Part shown: in pieces, positions 1 to 9,880 of the stretch
How positions within the stretch are numbered: the stretch's first letter is position 1
Layout: each line of letters starts with the position of its first letter
Assembly: GCA_021029095.1 (NCBI GenBank)
Contig: JAJOHG010000441.1
Location: forward strand, 1 to 19,691
Direction of reading: 5' to 3'
Origin: Phellopilus nigrolimitatus
Lineage: Eukaryota > Basidiomycota > Agaricomycetes > Hymenochaetales > Hymenochaetaceae
DNA: 19,691 bases
Translations under genes and position numbers: made by a program
Notes under the pieces: model-generated
Databases searched by the model: none
Told to the model about the DNA's origin: nothing
What the model saw: only the letters and a program-made list of their open reading frames with translations

Positions 1-1393
1 TTGAATGATCTATTGGGATGGGCAGTTTATCCTGATAAACGAAATACATGTATGTAGCGTGTTTTTTTTCGCCAAGTCGGATGTGCTTCTAACCGGTTCT
101 TTTTCGGGTTTCATCATATGTGCAGACTTCCTCGGATTTAAATTCTGCTGTAGCCTCGAGGTACATGGCTATGTAAGAAGTCGCGGTAATCGTCTTTTGC
201 GAACCAAAGAAAGTAACTATGTTCTCCGCGTTCTCGTCTCGGAGATTGTGCGTTAGAAACATGAACATGAACTAGAACTAACCAGTGCACGCTGCGAATA
301 GATAATAGCAAATTTCTTGGAATGCGTTGATACGTTGTTTTCAGATTTCTTTCTTCCTCTTGAGAAGAATAGATAAGGTAAATAAATACTGAATTCCGTA
401 AATAAGGACCGAGTCATGGCAATGTAGAATCGTTATCGTGCTCACAGATTACGTAAACACACTTACGTATTCCATCGATGGCATGGCGCGCTCTAAGTAC
501 TACGCCGTACAAATGCATCGTTCCCTATGGTCCGTTTTCCTTGGCTACTTCTGGGCTCTAGCTAGTCTTTGGATTCTCCCGGTGTGCGGACAACAGCGGC
601 TGAAAGTTCGTCCCTCTGGTTTGAAGGAACAGAACTTTCCCCTCAGCTACATGTAACTCTCATACTTCAAGATTTGAAAAATTTATCGCTTTATAATGAT
701 GCGAGTTCTGGGCACTGGATTACCATTCCGTGGACTTAAGGCAGTTCGTGGAGTGGGAAACCCACCTGTTTTTATCTCAGAGGAATAATTGACTTCTCTC
801 GGTCTTTCAGAGTCTCGGATTTGCCTACGTCTCGCGTTTCCTGCTTGTACTCCCGCTACCTTCGTGAAATGACCCTCTTTACGCCAGCGGATGCGTTTCC
901 GATTCATATTTCGTCCAAACTGTAAGCTCTGCGACTCGGAGACGACTCTGACGTAGATCTATCTTCCGGTACAGGGTTAGTCTCGAACGACGCCTTCCTT
1001 CGCCGTGGCTTTTGAGCTATTCATGAGATTTCGTTCCATTTCCAAGGACCAAGGACCTGTCTTTCTCCGCATCCTCTGAACAACAGATCAACAGATAACC
1101 AATTGCAAGATCTTCAGTGACAAGAACGAGCACGACTTCGCCTACATTCAGTATCAGCTGAACTTTTCCCGCCCGCGTTTCTTGATTGACTTTGAGCCTT
1201 GGCAAATTTGAAATCCTGCAGTTGCTGCGCTCCATGCCGAGTGAAGCTTGTATAGCACTGATATGACTGGTAATGAAAACGGCTACTAGACTAAAGACTG
1301 TGTATGCGAAAACATACTTAAGGCCGCGTAGACATGGTCAAGGATCTCCAGTCTAACAATCCAGTTCCATTCTCTGCTCCCGGCAACGCCATC
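1..1393. other. Intergenic, no gene recognised
   Basis: No open frame here has convincing coding character, splice structure or a recognisable motif. The longest open stretches (around 5-256, 438-656 and on the minus strand 683-907 and 1017-1235) are short and unconserved in appearance. The right end must contain the promoter of the oxalate decarboxylase gene, but I see no strong TATA box within 150 bases of its ATG. Confidence 0.6.
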
Positions 1394-3482
1394 ATGTTCA
1401 GCACTCGCTTCCTTTACATCCTTGTACTGGCATCGGGGGCGATAGCCGCTCCTGCTGGAAGCAGCGTTCCGTCTTTTGTTTCCAGAGTAGCCTCAATCTC
1501 TTCCCATGCTACTGAAGTTCTCTCTGCGATACCAGAGGCGCAAACCGTTGCACCCGCCAGTGACAAAGCAAACGCACCAATGTGGGCACAGAACTCGAAC
1601 TCGACACCTGAAGCCATAAATGGGCAGCTAGGTGGCACTATCATCTCGGCGGACGACACGCTCCTTGACGAGCAAAATCCCGACTTGGTCGCTCCCCCAT
1701 CGACGGATTCCGGAAGCGTGTAAGCCACTTTCCCTCGCAATACACGTCTGCATGGATAAGCCCTGAATGTGAAACTATAGAGGAAATGCGAAATGGTCGT
1801 TCTCTCTGAGCCACAACAGGATCCAAACTGGAGGATGGGCTCGGCAACAGAATCGTCAGTACCGAGGAATTCATTTCGGAGTCATTTGGCTCATTTGGCT
1901 CTTATTTCAGTGGATGTTATGCCTTTGGCTACCAATATGGCGTCGGTCGACATGCGCCTGGCAGCGGGAGCCGTACGGTAAGTCTGACAAGTTCATTGAC
2001 TAACGTACTCGAAATAACATATCGACACTATAGTGAACTTCACTGGCATAGCACAGCAGAAGTAAGCAGGGCCCCTCGTAGATCGCAAATCTCTCTAATC
2101 ACTTTTGTAATATCATTCTATAGTGGGCGTATGTCTTAAAGGTGAGCTGCACATATAGTCTATAAAAATCTACTTATGATGATCTTAATTTTCTAACAGG
2201 GAAGTACTGTCGTAACGTCAGTCAACACCGATGGTCAAGTATACGCAGATAAAGTGGTTAGTCACATTGAATCCCTTACCCATTACATGCTTCTCAGCGT
2301 GCCCTGTAATAGAATGAGGGCGACTTGTGGTACTTCCCACCCGGTATTCCCCACTCGCTTCAGGCGACAAACGATGATCCCAGCGGCACCGAGTTCCTTC
2401 TTGTAAGCTACATGATTAAGGTTATCATTCGCTTATTCTCATGACCATTAAGGTCTTTGACAACGGCGACTTCAGCGAAGACTCGACGTTCCAGCTGACG
2501 GACTGGACGGCGCACATCCCGAAGGAAGTGCTCGCGAAGAACTTCCAGATCAACGTTTCCGCATTCAACAACATTCCATCAAAAGAGTTATACATCTTCC
2601 CGGCTGGTGAGTTACTATCCTTCAACAAATCTAACTTCGGCTGATTTGTCGGTGACGGAAGCTCCTCCGGAAGATGAACAGCTGCCGTCAAGCCCTGAAG
2701 GATACGTCCCGAGTAATTTCACGTACAAGCTCTCGCAATCATCTGCGACTCCGTTGTCAGGTGGATCCATCAAAATCTTTGACACGAGCGTATTTCCGGT
2801 TGCCAACACTATTGTCGGCGCTTTGGTTACTGTCGAGCCTGGTGCTATGAGGGAACTCCACGTGAGTAATGTGTCGAATAATATGTCGCCGGCTGTACTT
2901 ATAGCTCGTTACAGTGGCACCCGACTCAGCCAGAATGGTCCTACTTCCTGTGCGCAGTTTAGAATTTTGCATCATCATTGCTAGCAGACGCTGATTTTCA
3001 ATCTAGTTCCGGTGAAGCGCGCATGACCCTCTTCGCATCGTCTGCCAACGCTAGGACATTCGACTACCGGGTATGTCGCTCTTTCTGACATTTTGGTACC
3101 TTCATTTACTAAATCCCGGATTTCAGTCTGGTGACATTGGTGTGTACCATTGGTACTCCTTAAAAATATATATCTGACTCAACTCCTTCTGAATTCTCAG
3201 GCTATGTCCCTCCTTCCTACGGTCACTATGTCGAAAATACGGGAAACACAACACTGCAGTTCCTGGAAATGTTCAATTCAGGTACCTCATGTGTTGTTTT
3301 CGTATTTTATTAGGGACTTGTCTTAATCATTTTCTGCACCAGACGTCGTCGAAGACATCAGTCTGCAGCAGTGGCTCGCACTTACTCCGCCTAGCCTTGT
3401 GAAGGGTCACCTCGGCGTCGACGATACGTTCATCGCCCATCTCAACAAGACCAAGCAATATGTAGTAGGTTCTTCGAGCTAG
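1394..3482 (+). CDS. odc: Secreted bicupin oxalate decarboxylase (14 exons)
   Basis: Exons read as 1394-1719, 1781-1854, 1911-1977, 2034-2061, 2124-2141, 2200-2256, 2313-2402, 2453-2606, 2662-2861, 2915-2949, 3007-3070, 3127-3139, 3201-3281 and 3343-3482; all junctions keep frame and give 448 residues, the usual size for fungal enzymes. Residues 1-18 form a signal peptide (MFSTRFLYILVLASGAIA). Cupin 1 carries Mn ligands H159, H161, E165 and H204; cupin 2 carries H338, H340, E345 and H384. The 39-residue Glu-to-His spacing in both matches Bacillus OxdC. A SEDST loop (228-232) matches the SENST lid that holds the catalytic Glu in OxdC, favouring decarboxylase (oxalate to formate plus CO2) over oxidase. 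Likely acts outside the cell or in the wall. An in-frame ATG at 1334 lies upstream, but 1394 puts the signal peptide at the terminus and has A at -3. Function is inferred by similarity recalled from the family. Confidence 0.94.
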
Positions 3483-3648
3483 ACGGAAGCTTCTGCAAAT
3501 ATTTCAAGAATGTTGCACTTAATAGATTGTATTTAATGACAAAGTCGACTCTATATCCCTTTACAATAACAAAAAAAAGCTATCAATACAGCATATCCAC
3601 GCCGCGTCGTCCATCACCAACAGACGGCATGAACCATAGGAAAAGAAA

Positions 3649-4490
3649 TCAATTTGAGCCACAGGACGGCTCCGCGCCGGAGGTGGAGGAGGCGATTGCG
3701 GAGGCGCCAGTCGCCGACGCTATGACGGAAGACGAAGCAGCCGCTGTCGAAGAGCCGACAGACGACGCGCCGCCGCCAACAGCGGACGACGTGCTGTTGC
3801 CTGAGCCGCCTTTCACATTGCTAACAAAATCGTGAGGACGTGCCAACGTGCGAGGTCACGAGGCGGAGACTCACCCGAGGCCGGGGTCCTGTGTGATATC
3901 GACAAGCTGCGTGCCGTCCGCGATGCCTCCCGCCGTGTTCGCGGGGCAGCTTTTAGGCGGGTTCAGGCTCGCCAGACCGAACGGGACCGTGCCCTGCGCG
4001 CCGGCGGCGAGGTTCCCCGTGAACGTGGCCTTCGTGCCGTCGAACTGGCACTGGAACAGGCCGTTGAGCTCGCTGTTCTTCGGCGCGCTCTGGCAGTAGG
4101 GTATGGAGAAGGAGTCGGGCGAGTTGCGCGGCTGCTGCACGAAGATCTGCGTGAACTTGACCATGTCGGAGGAGTTGGAGAGCGTCTTGGCGAGGTCGAT
4201 CATCTGGTCTGCGGCGTTCTGCTGGTCGCACGGGCCGGCCGCTGCGAGCAGCGTCATGAACGCGGTCTGAGAGAGCGGGTTGCACTTGTCGGCGCCACCT
4301 GCCGCCAGCTGATCGAGTAAGTGAGTAAGTGGCCGATAAAGGAGCGAGAAAGGTGTATGCGCACGCAAGCTTGCTCCCACTGCGCGGTAGACGCGTCGAT
4401 GGTCTGCGCGATCCGCTTTTTTAAAGGCCTGGCCTGAGATATGGGTGCGACGACGGCGAGGATGAGAACGAGGATGTTAAATGCGAACAT
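3649..4490 (-). CDS. Small secreted protein of unknown function with Ser/Ala-rich tail
   Basis: Three exons on the minus strand, 4365-4490, 3875-4308 and 3649-3820, splice in frame to 243 residues. The first intron uses a GTGCGC donor and a GATCAG acceptor, the second GTGAGT and TTGTTAG. Residues 1-20 are a clear signal peptide (MFAFNILVLILAVVAPISQA) followed by a basic RPLKKR that could be a Kex2-type propeptide site. The central part has spaced cysteines, including C42, the C in DKCNP, and those in GPCDQ, PYCQ, FQCQF and KSCPAN, suggesting a disulfide-bonded extracellular domain. The last ~55 residues are Ser, Ala, Thr and Gly rich with no hydrophobic end, so this is a flexible, perhaps O-glycosylated tail rather than a GPI signal. 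I recall similar unnamed secreted proteins in mushroom-forming fungi but know no function. It converges on the oxalate decarboxylase with a 166-base gap. Confidence 0.85.
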
Positions 4491-4645
4491 GATGTCGACG
4501 GGGTAAGCTAGTGAAATACGAAGACAATCGAACGAGGGAAGGCGCGCGAGATCAGAGATGTTGCGTCAAGCAACGAAGATACAAGGCAGGTGGAAAGAGA
4601 AGGACGAATATCAGTGAAGAGGGCGGCCGGCGCAGGTTCGATAGT

Positions 4646-4653
4646 CTTTTATA
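4646..4653 (-). promoter_or_regulatory. TATA box (TATAAAAG) of the secreted-protein gene
   Basis: Reading the minus strand, TATAAAAG lies about 160 bases upstream of the ATG at 4490. It is a good match to the eukaryotic TATA consensus at a plausible distance; no transcript start is known. Confidence 0.55.
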
Positions 4654-5871
4654 CACACGAGAGAAAGGACTCATTCCACGCGCGCCCACGAGGCGCGAGG
4701 TTATTGTCTGAACAGAACGGCAACAGAAACGGGCTGTGGCCTGGCGGCCAAATCATTGTTTTCGTGTGGCTCCATCGTTCCGTAGCTTCGTCTTCGCGGC
4801 AACGGATCAATCATTTAGATGGAGAAAACAAGGCACAATAGGATTCCGTGAAGGCGACACGCGCAAAAAGGCTTGTGAGATGCAGGCCTTAGCACAAGGC
4901 GGTGGGTGCACATCTCGCAGAAACAACGTAACGAACGCAAACGCGGACTTGAAGTTTTCGCTCACTAGCACGGCGATCCCGGACATTCTTCCGGTGAGCA
5001 GATGTCATCTTGAGTGAGACCTCCGACCAGGCATAACTACAACTCCATTGTTCTCTGCGTCAAGCCGTCCATTGTTCTTGATCCTAGTCATCAGCGTTTG
5101 CAATAGCACCACAGATCAAGCTTTTCCAGTAGTTAAATGTGCTGGATACGTATCATAAATAGATGTAACGAAATGAGATCGCGCAGGAAAGAGCAAGCTA
5201 AGCTGAGATTAACGTCGATGGTCGTGTCGCCTGTGCAGTGTGATCATCTCAACGCGTGACCGGGCCGACTTCCCTCAACTCACTTGATCTTCTCTTCTGA
5301 ATCGAAAGCGTGACTCGTGGAGGATGTTTCTACAAGACAGGCGACTACGGTCCTCGTACCGCAGGGTATGAAGAACCCAGATACTTAGCCAGTTTATGAA
5401 ATGCTGGTATCGTGGATGCTGACCGCGGACCAGAAATCGTACGTGATGGACAAAAAGTGGATCTGTTTTCTTCTTGATTCTTCTTGACAAGCACTCTGAT
5501 CGTATGTGCGGTCCGAGTATATCGTACTCGCCCTGCGTGGAGGTCAGCGCTGTTACGATTCTGGCGAACTAGGTCAGGTTTCGTCCATACACCGATCCTC
5601 ACTAACAAGCTCTAATGCAGACTCCAGAATGTGTATGGCGAGCGAACTCGTGTACGAAGCCATACATGTGCATGTAATCTCGCACCGATCGCCACCCTCG
5701 CACATTTGACCATTCGACTGAACGTGATGGCAAGGCCGTGTCTTCAAAGCTTCATACTGCGCTCCTTTGCTCATACTACGTAGGACGTATACTTTTCTAT
5801 CTTCTCTTATGAGCTGGCTTTTGACACGTGTGGGCACTCGCAGGTCTCGGTTCGTTACATTCACTCACTTA
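4654..5871. other. Intergenic, no gene recognised
   Basis: No open frame here combines a start, splice sites and a recognisable protein. Short open frames occur on both strands, none with a motif I know. Confidence 0.5.
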
Positions 5872-5936
5872 CTTTCTCCCCCTCCCCCTCTCCCTCCCTC
5901 CCTCTCCCTCTCTCTTTCTCTTCTCTCTCCCCCTCT
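5872..5936 (+). repeat. 65-base uninterrupted pyrimidine tract
   Basis: Every base from 5872 to 5936 is C or T, with CCCTC and CTCT units. CT blocks of this sort occur in fungal core promoters and as simple-sequence repeats. The plus strand downstream (5937-6310) has proline/serine-rich open frames but no exon structure I can defend, so a promoter role is unproven. Confidence 0.8.
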
Positions 5937-6269
5937 GTGCGTATGCATCTGTACGAGTGCCAGCAGCAGCTACAGGTCTCGGGCATCTCGCGCCCGGAAC
6001 AGGAACGCAGGCCGTTATGGAGATCATCAAGTTTTACCAGGAGCGGCAACTCCGTCTGGGACAAAATGGACGCCGTTAGGCCTGCCGAGATCGGCAGTCC
6101 GAGCGTGCAGACAGCTGCGCCGCCGCCGCCAAAGAAACCGATGTCGACGTCATCGCCCCCACCGCCCCGCGCCTGCTCCCCCGCCGTCACTGCCTAGTAC
6201 CCCCACGCTCGACCGCACGACATCACAGCGACTGCCTAGATCATTCTCCTTATCCGTCAGCCGCGATAG

Positions 6270-6935
6270 CAGCACCTTCACCTCTCCTCGCACTGCCGCT
6301 GCTGACGCATTTACTTCTCCGTCTCCAGGCGCTCCTCCTCGCGGAACCTGCGCTGTTCGATCTTCTTTCCTGTCTCATGTTTCCGGTCTTCTTCGCCGCC
6401 CTTTGTTGTTCATTCGTCCTCAGCGAGGTGCTGCTCTTCCGCAAGGCGCTCTGATAAACGCGAATGAACGTCTCCATGAAGCGTAGGGAGACCTTTTTCG
6501 AGGCCGTGCTCCTCTTCCTCCCACTCGAGCTCAAGGCGCTCCTCTTTTAGTCTGTGTTGGTCGTTCTCGCGCGCTCTCAGGATAGGTTTCCTCCGCTTCG
6601 CCTCCTCCTCGACCTTCCGCATCAACTTGTGCTTTTTGTATAGTGCTCGCCACGCTTACTAATATACATCTCACGGCGTTCCCTGTAGTCATCCAGGATG
6701 CGTGCGAGCCGCCTTTTCGGTTTTACTGGTGCATGAGCTTACGAACTCCATGCGTACCTCTGCGCCATCTCAAATACCATGCGGTCGTCGATCTGCTGCT
6801 GTTCGCCCTCCTTCCCAGTTCGATGCAGCTCCCTTTTCGTTCACTTCGATCCTCTTCCCTTGCTCAGTTGACAAGGACCATAGATGAGTTGTCTGTAGCA
6901 CTCACGCTGTCCCGTGTGTAGCTCCTGCTTTCGTT
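6270..6935 (-). pseudogene. Decayed gene for a charged coiled-coil protein
   Basis: Read on the minus strand, the segment gives stretches rich in Glu, Lys, Arg and Gln broken by stops and frame changes. From high to low coordinates these include QRKQEL, a piece with QQQIDDRMVFEMAQRY, then RILDDYRERREMYI. After a one-base shift in an A-run near 6630 comes KLMRKVEEEAKRRK with RLKEERLELEWEEEE. A TGA at about 6410 follows, but the same frame continues as KKIEQRRFREEERLETEK, a TAA, and MRQQRQCEER before another TGA. Persistence of heptad-like charged sequence across several stops suggests a former coiled-coil gene. The caveat is that any purine-rich strand tends to encode Glu, Lys and Arg. No family is recognised. 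Confidence 0.35.
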
Positions 6936-7122
6936 GGCGATGAGTGGTTGTAATAAAGCGTAAACAGGGGCAGCTCGTCGTTGTGATCTGTTTGACTCCA
7001 AGAACGACGAAAATGTCTTATTATCTACTCTATATGCACTGACTTTAAGTTACCCATGGATAACACGCAGGTCTGAGGAATCGACAAAAGTCAAGACCCG
7101 GACCCTTCCTGATCCGAACGCG

Positions 7123-7138
7123 CAGGTTTTCCAACCTG
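7123..7138. repeat. Short inverted repeat CAGGTT-TTCC-AACCTG
   Basis: A perfect 6-base stem with a 4-base loop. It sits 11 bases left of a second inverted repeat sharing the AGGT/ACCT core, at the left edge of the CpG-poor block. Confidence 0.6.
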
Positions 7139-7149
7139 TCTACCTACGC

Positions 7150-7170
7150 CACAGGTAAACCCGACCTGTG
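7150..7170. repeat. Inverted repeat CACAGGT-AAACCCG-ACCTGTG
   Basis: A perfect 7-base stem around a 7-base loop. It shares AGGT/ACCT with the repeat just to its left and coincides with the change in base composition at about 7171. Its first part (7151-7161, ACAGGTAAACC) recurs in the same orientation at 9487-9497. Confidence 0.6.
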
Positions 7171-7730
7171 CTATGCTCCAGTCTGATTTAGTGCTTCAGC
7201 ATCTTAGCATCATTTATTTAAATCTGTTACATAATCCAGAGTTAGCTGAATCTTTATTGTCAAATGCAATGGTGGCTAAGAATCTGCTTCCCATGGATGA
7301 AGATTCTTGCACAAATGCAAAGCTCTAATAGTGAAACATTGCTTTATTTTTAGTTTTCATTTGGCCCATTTTTGAGTGCAAGTTTGCTCATCCAAGTGGG
7401 CCTTTATACTGCAGCCTTTAGCTCAAAAATTGCCTTTGGCAAGAAAAATAGTCATTGTATTTATGTTTGCTTTTTGTGTACAATAAACTTTGAAGGCCAT
7501 GTTAGACTTTATTGTGTGAAGGGTCAAGTGAGTAATCCTGTGACAGCTGAACTCCTTAATGAAGCTTTGTCTGGCCCAGAAGCCTGCTATTAAAAGGTGA
7601 TCAGGCTGTCATCAGCTGATATGATGAGAGCACCCTTGGAGCATACTGCCATTTTTCATGGATTTTACTGCATTAAATATCGGATAACATTCCTGACTAC
7701 TACAGTGCCTATTCTTCAATTAGCACCCTC

Positions 7731-9050
7731 CTACTCTTTTTGATTACGCACTACTGCCAAATCCGAGTCCAACTCTGTTAGGATCCTGATTTGAGCATTA
7801 GTGGTGTCATGGTGAACATTGATTTCTCCCAGTGGTTCAAATCTTTTGTCATGCAATCGAGATTGTACCATATCCCGAAGGATTCTGAAGGTAGTACTAG
7901 TCATTTCACCAGGAATTTCTAGGATCTCAAGCACAGGGCAGTAAGCTTGTCTTCCTTTTCTTGCTGTGAGTGCATTCAGAGTCCTGTTTGTCATTGGATC
8001 TAAGCACAAATAGGTGAGTTTAGGAGATTTCTCCAGGCAGTTGAAGATCCCATCTTCACTGATTGGTATTGAGTCCAAGATGAGTTCTTTAAGGGCTTGT
8101 GGTTTTGAGCGACTTAGAAGATCCTCAATATAAGTCCAGTTATGAAGTACAACATCATCCATAGATGTGGACACAATTAAATTGGTCAGCTTAGGCAGGT
8201 CAAGCTGTGCAAGCAATGGCTCTATGTCTGACAATTCATGTCCATAGAGATCTAGCGTAGAGAGATTGCTAAGTTTCCACACATGAGGAGAGGGATATTG
8301 AAGATGCTCTGGTTGTTGAATCCTAGTAGAAATATTAAGTGTTTTTAGGTTTGGTGCTCGTTTAATCCACCACAGAATAGATTCTGTAGATGGACAATCA
8401 AACAGTACAAGGCCTGTGAGCCGTGCATACTTAGAATGTTCACCTTTGGAATGCAGAGTGAGGCCAGTATATGATGCTTTCCAGGCAGGATAGTTATCAT
8501 TCTTCAGGTTCCTGGTATTGAAGTCAAGTTTGAATTCTCTGAGGAGTGGTGCATTGTCAAGATTAGCCATTGCATCCAATAGACCCTGAACCACAGACAG
8601 GTCATTTACAGAAATCTCCAGTGTGTGCCAGCGGTGCTGACAAGTTAGAAGCAGGTCAACAATGTTTCTCATTTCTTTGCAATAGTCTTCATAGGTGCCA
8701 TGGCCACGTGAATTTTCGTGTTTGTACGAGAACTTGATGGAGATGGGGACTTCTCCAGATTTTTCTATCCACCTTCTCAGATGATCAAGGAATGTTTCTG
8801 GGCTAAGTCTAGTTCCTTTATTCATAACAGTTCTATTAAGTTCAATGCTAGTCCATAGACGAGGTGTGGCATTGGCAATTCCATTCCAAGTCTTGCAGAC
8901 CTGAGTTAGAACTAGGGGTGCAAGTGAAGGAGAAGGTTTGTTATTGTGATTAGGACCAGTTTCTAGACAAGAAACGAAAATATGACACAGGATGTCTGTT
9001 GGCAGCTTCTCTAAAGGAGTGGAAGGTGCTCTGTTTTTCTGAGAGGACAT
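7731..9050 (-). CDS. F-box protein with leucine-rich repeats, intronless
   Basis: A single open frame of 439 residues. I take the ATG at 9050 (MSSQKNRAPS); the frame is open to 9062 but without an earlier ATG. Residues about 11-69 are an F-box-like domain: LEKLPTDILCHIF, then LVLTQVCKTWNGIA and TPRLWTSIEL, the pattern abundant in mushroom genomes. The rest contains irregular leucine-rich segments (LKTLNIS, LSNLSTLDLYG, LPKLTNLIVS, LKELILDS, KLTYLCLD, LEILEIPG), expected to bind a substrate. F-box proteins hand substrates to SCF ubiquitin ligases through Skp1; the target here is unknown. Unlike its neighbours the gene is AT-rich and CpG-poor (about 15 CpG in 1.3 kb by eye), yet it has no internal stop, so it looks functional or recently so. 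Confidence 0.88.
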   Translation of the reverse strand: MSSQKNRAPSTPLEKLPTDILCHIFVSCLETGPNHNNKPSPSLAPLVLTQVCKTWNGIANATPRLWTSIELNRTVMNKGTRLSPETFLDHLRRWIEKSGEVPISIKFSYKHENSRGHGTYEDYCKEMRNIVDLLLTCQHRWHTLEISVNDLSVVQGLLDAMANLDNAPLLREFKLDFNTRNLKNDNYPAWKASYTGLTLHSKGEHSKYARLTGLVLFDCPSTESILWWIKRAPNLKTLNISTRIQQPEHLQYPSPHVWKLSNLSTLDLYGHELSDIEPLLAQLDLPKLTNLIVSTSMDDVVLHNWTYIEDLLSRSKPQALKELILDSIPISEDGIFNCLEKSPKLTYLCLDPMTNRTLNALTARKGRQAYCPVLEILEIPGEMTSTTFRILRDMVQSRLHDKRFEPLGEINVHHDTTNAQIRILTELDSDLAVVRNQKE

Positions 9051-9157
9051 GATGTGAAGCAATTGTGTGTCTTGGGGACAGTGGTGTGAAACAGATTTAT
9101 GTCTTGGGGTGTGGCAGTGATGGTAAGTGAGAGGAAATAGGTAGAGTTTGGCAAGGA

Positions 9158-9165
9158 ATTTTATA
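9158..9165 (-). promoter_or_regulatory. TATA box (TATAAAAT) of the F-box gene
   Basis: On the minus strand TATAAAAT lies about 110 bases upstream of the ATG at 9050, a normal fungal distance. It supports the view that the gene keeps a promoter. Confidence 0.55.
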
Positions 9166-9751
9166 CCCCTGCTTCACAGCTTATTGTATAACACAAGCAG
9201 CAAATGTGTGCGAGTAGTGATGCCAAGTTCTGTTTGGTTTGCAGTTTAATAAAAATGCTGAAACTGCAAACCTTGTAAACCAACATTAAAAGTACTGAAC
9301 TGTAGCAAACTTACTATTTCCTGCACAGATTAGGTTAAAACCCGCATTGTTGAGATTATATGGCTTATGTTATGTAGCTTTGATGTGGCGAGGTTCATTT
9401 GACTGTGTTTGGTGCAGCCGGTTTTACGTTATACATGCACTTGAAACTCTTCACCAGCAGAAAGAAAATCCAATACCCCCAAGTGAACAGGTAAACCTGG
9501 TGTGTTGTGCTCTAGCTAAACCTGAGGGGATATCAGAGCAGCTATAACACAACCTTCGATTATCTGACTTGCCAAAGGAAGGAGAGAAAAACATTTCAGA
9601 TTTGAAGCCGTCTCCCATCATTGCAAATTCGACAGACTCCGGGGTTGCGTTCAAGACTTGCGACCTCTGGTTAGGTTACCGCTGGTGCATCGTCTCTAAA
9701 ACAGCAGCTTCTTTCTTCTGCGCACGCAGGCCACGGGAGCGCAGCAAAAAT
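9166..9751. other. Intergenic between divergent F-box and exonuclease genes
   Basis: No gene seen. It holds the upstream part of the F-box gene, a 12-base inverted repeat (9236-9272) and a copy of ACAGGTAAACC (9487-9497). Ordinary CpG-containing sequence resumes near 9555-9610, so the right edge of the CpG-poor block lies there. Confidence 0.6.
9236..9272. repeat. Perfect 12-base inverted repeat, 13-base loop
   Basis: GGTTTGCAGTTT (9236-9247) is the exact reverse complement of AAACTGCAAACC (9261-9272). Weaker TTTGGTTT and TAAACCA copies flank it. If each arm once read TTTGCGGTTT, one CpG deamination would explain the present form, which suits the low CpG content of the block; that is inference. 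Confidence 0.75.
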
Positions 9752-9758
9752 TATAAAT
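9752..9758 (+). promoter_or_regulatory. Possible TATA box (TATAAAT) of the plus-strand exonuclease gene
   Basis: TATAAAT lies 123-129 bases upstream of the ATG at 9881, on the coding strand and at a usual spacing. Sequence match only. Confidence 0.45.
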
Positions 9759-9880
9759 GAACTGTTACCTGCGCCTTCCTTTCGCGCTCCCTCGCTCTTG
9801 AAGTCAACCAACCAAGTCCAGGTCTTGCGATCTCTGACGTTGACTCGGAGGAATTATCGGTCTGCGTCTGAGGAGAAAAC

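Larger units (their letters stand above)
6936..7730. other. Intergenic, with inverted repeats and the start of a CpG-poor block
   Basis: No gene seen. The left part is ordinary in base content and ends in two small inverted repeats (7123-7138 and 7150-7170). From about 7171 composition changes: I find no CpG between roughly 7165 and 7678, and the sequence is AT-rich. An open frame at 7372-7593 opens only with TTG and resembles nothing I know. The right end should hold the 3' end of the F-box transcript. Confidence 0.6.

Noticed and set aside
3832..4320. Plus-strand open frame of 162 codons
   Set aside because: It is antisense to exon 2 of the secreted-protein gene and its Arg/Val/Glu-rich text reflects GC-rich codons of the other strand.
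5767..6486. Plus-strand open frame of 239 codons rich in Ser, Pro and Arg
   Set aside because: It is driven by the pyrimidine tract and low-complexity sequence; proline-rich pieces occur in more than one frame and no splice model holds them together.
7372..7593. Plus-strand open frame of 73 codons in the CpG-poor block
   Set aside because: It opens only with TTG and has no motif; AT-rich sequence of this length can be open by chance.
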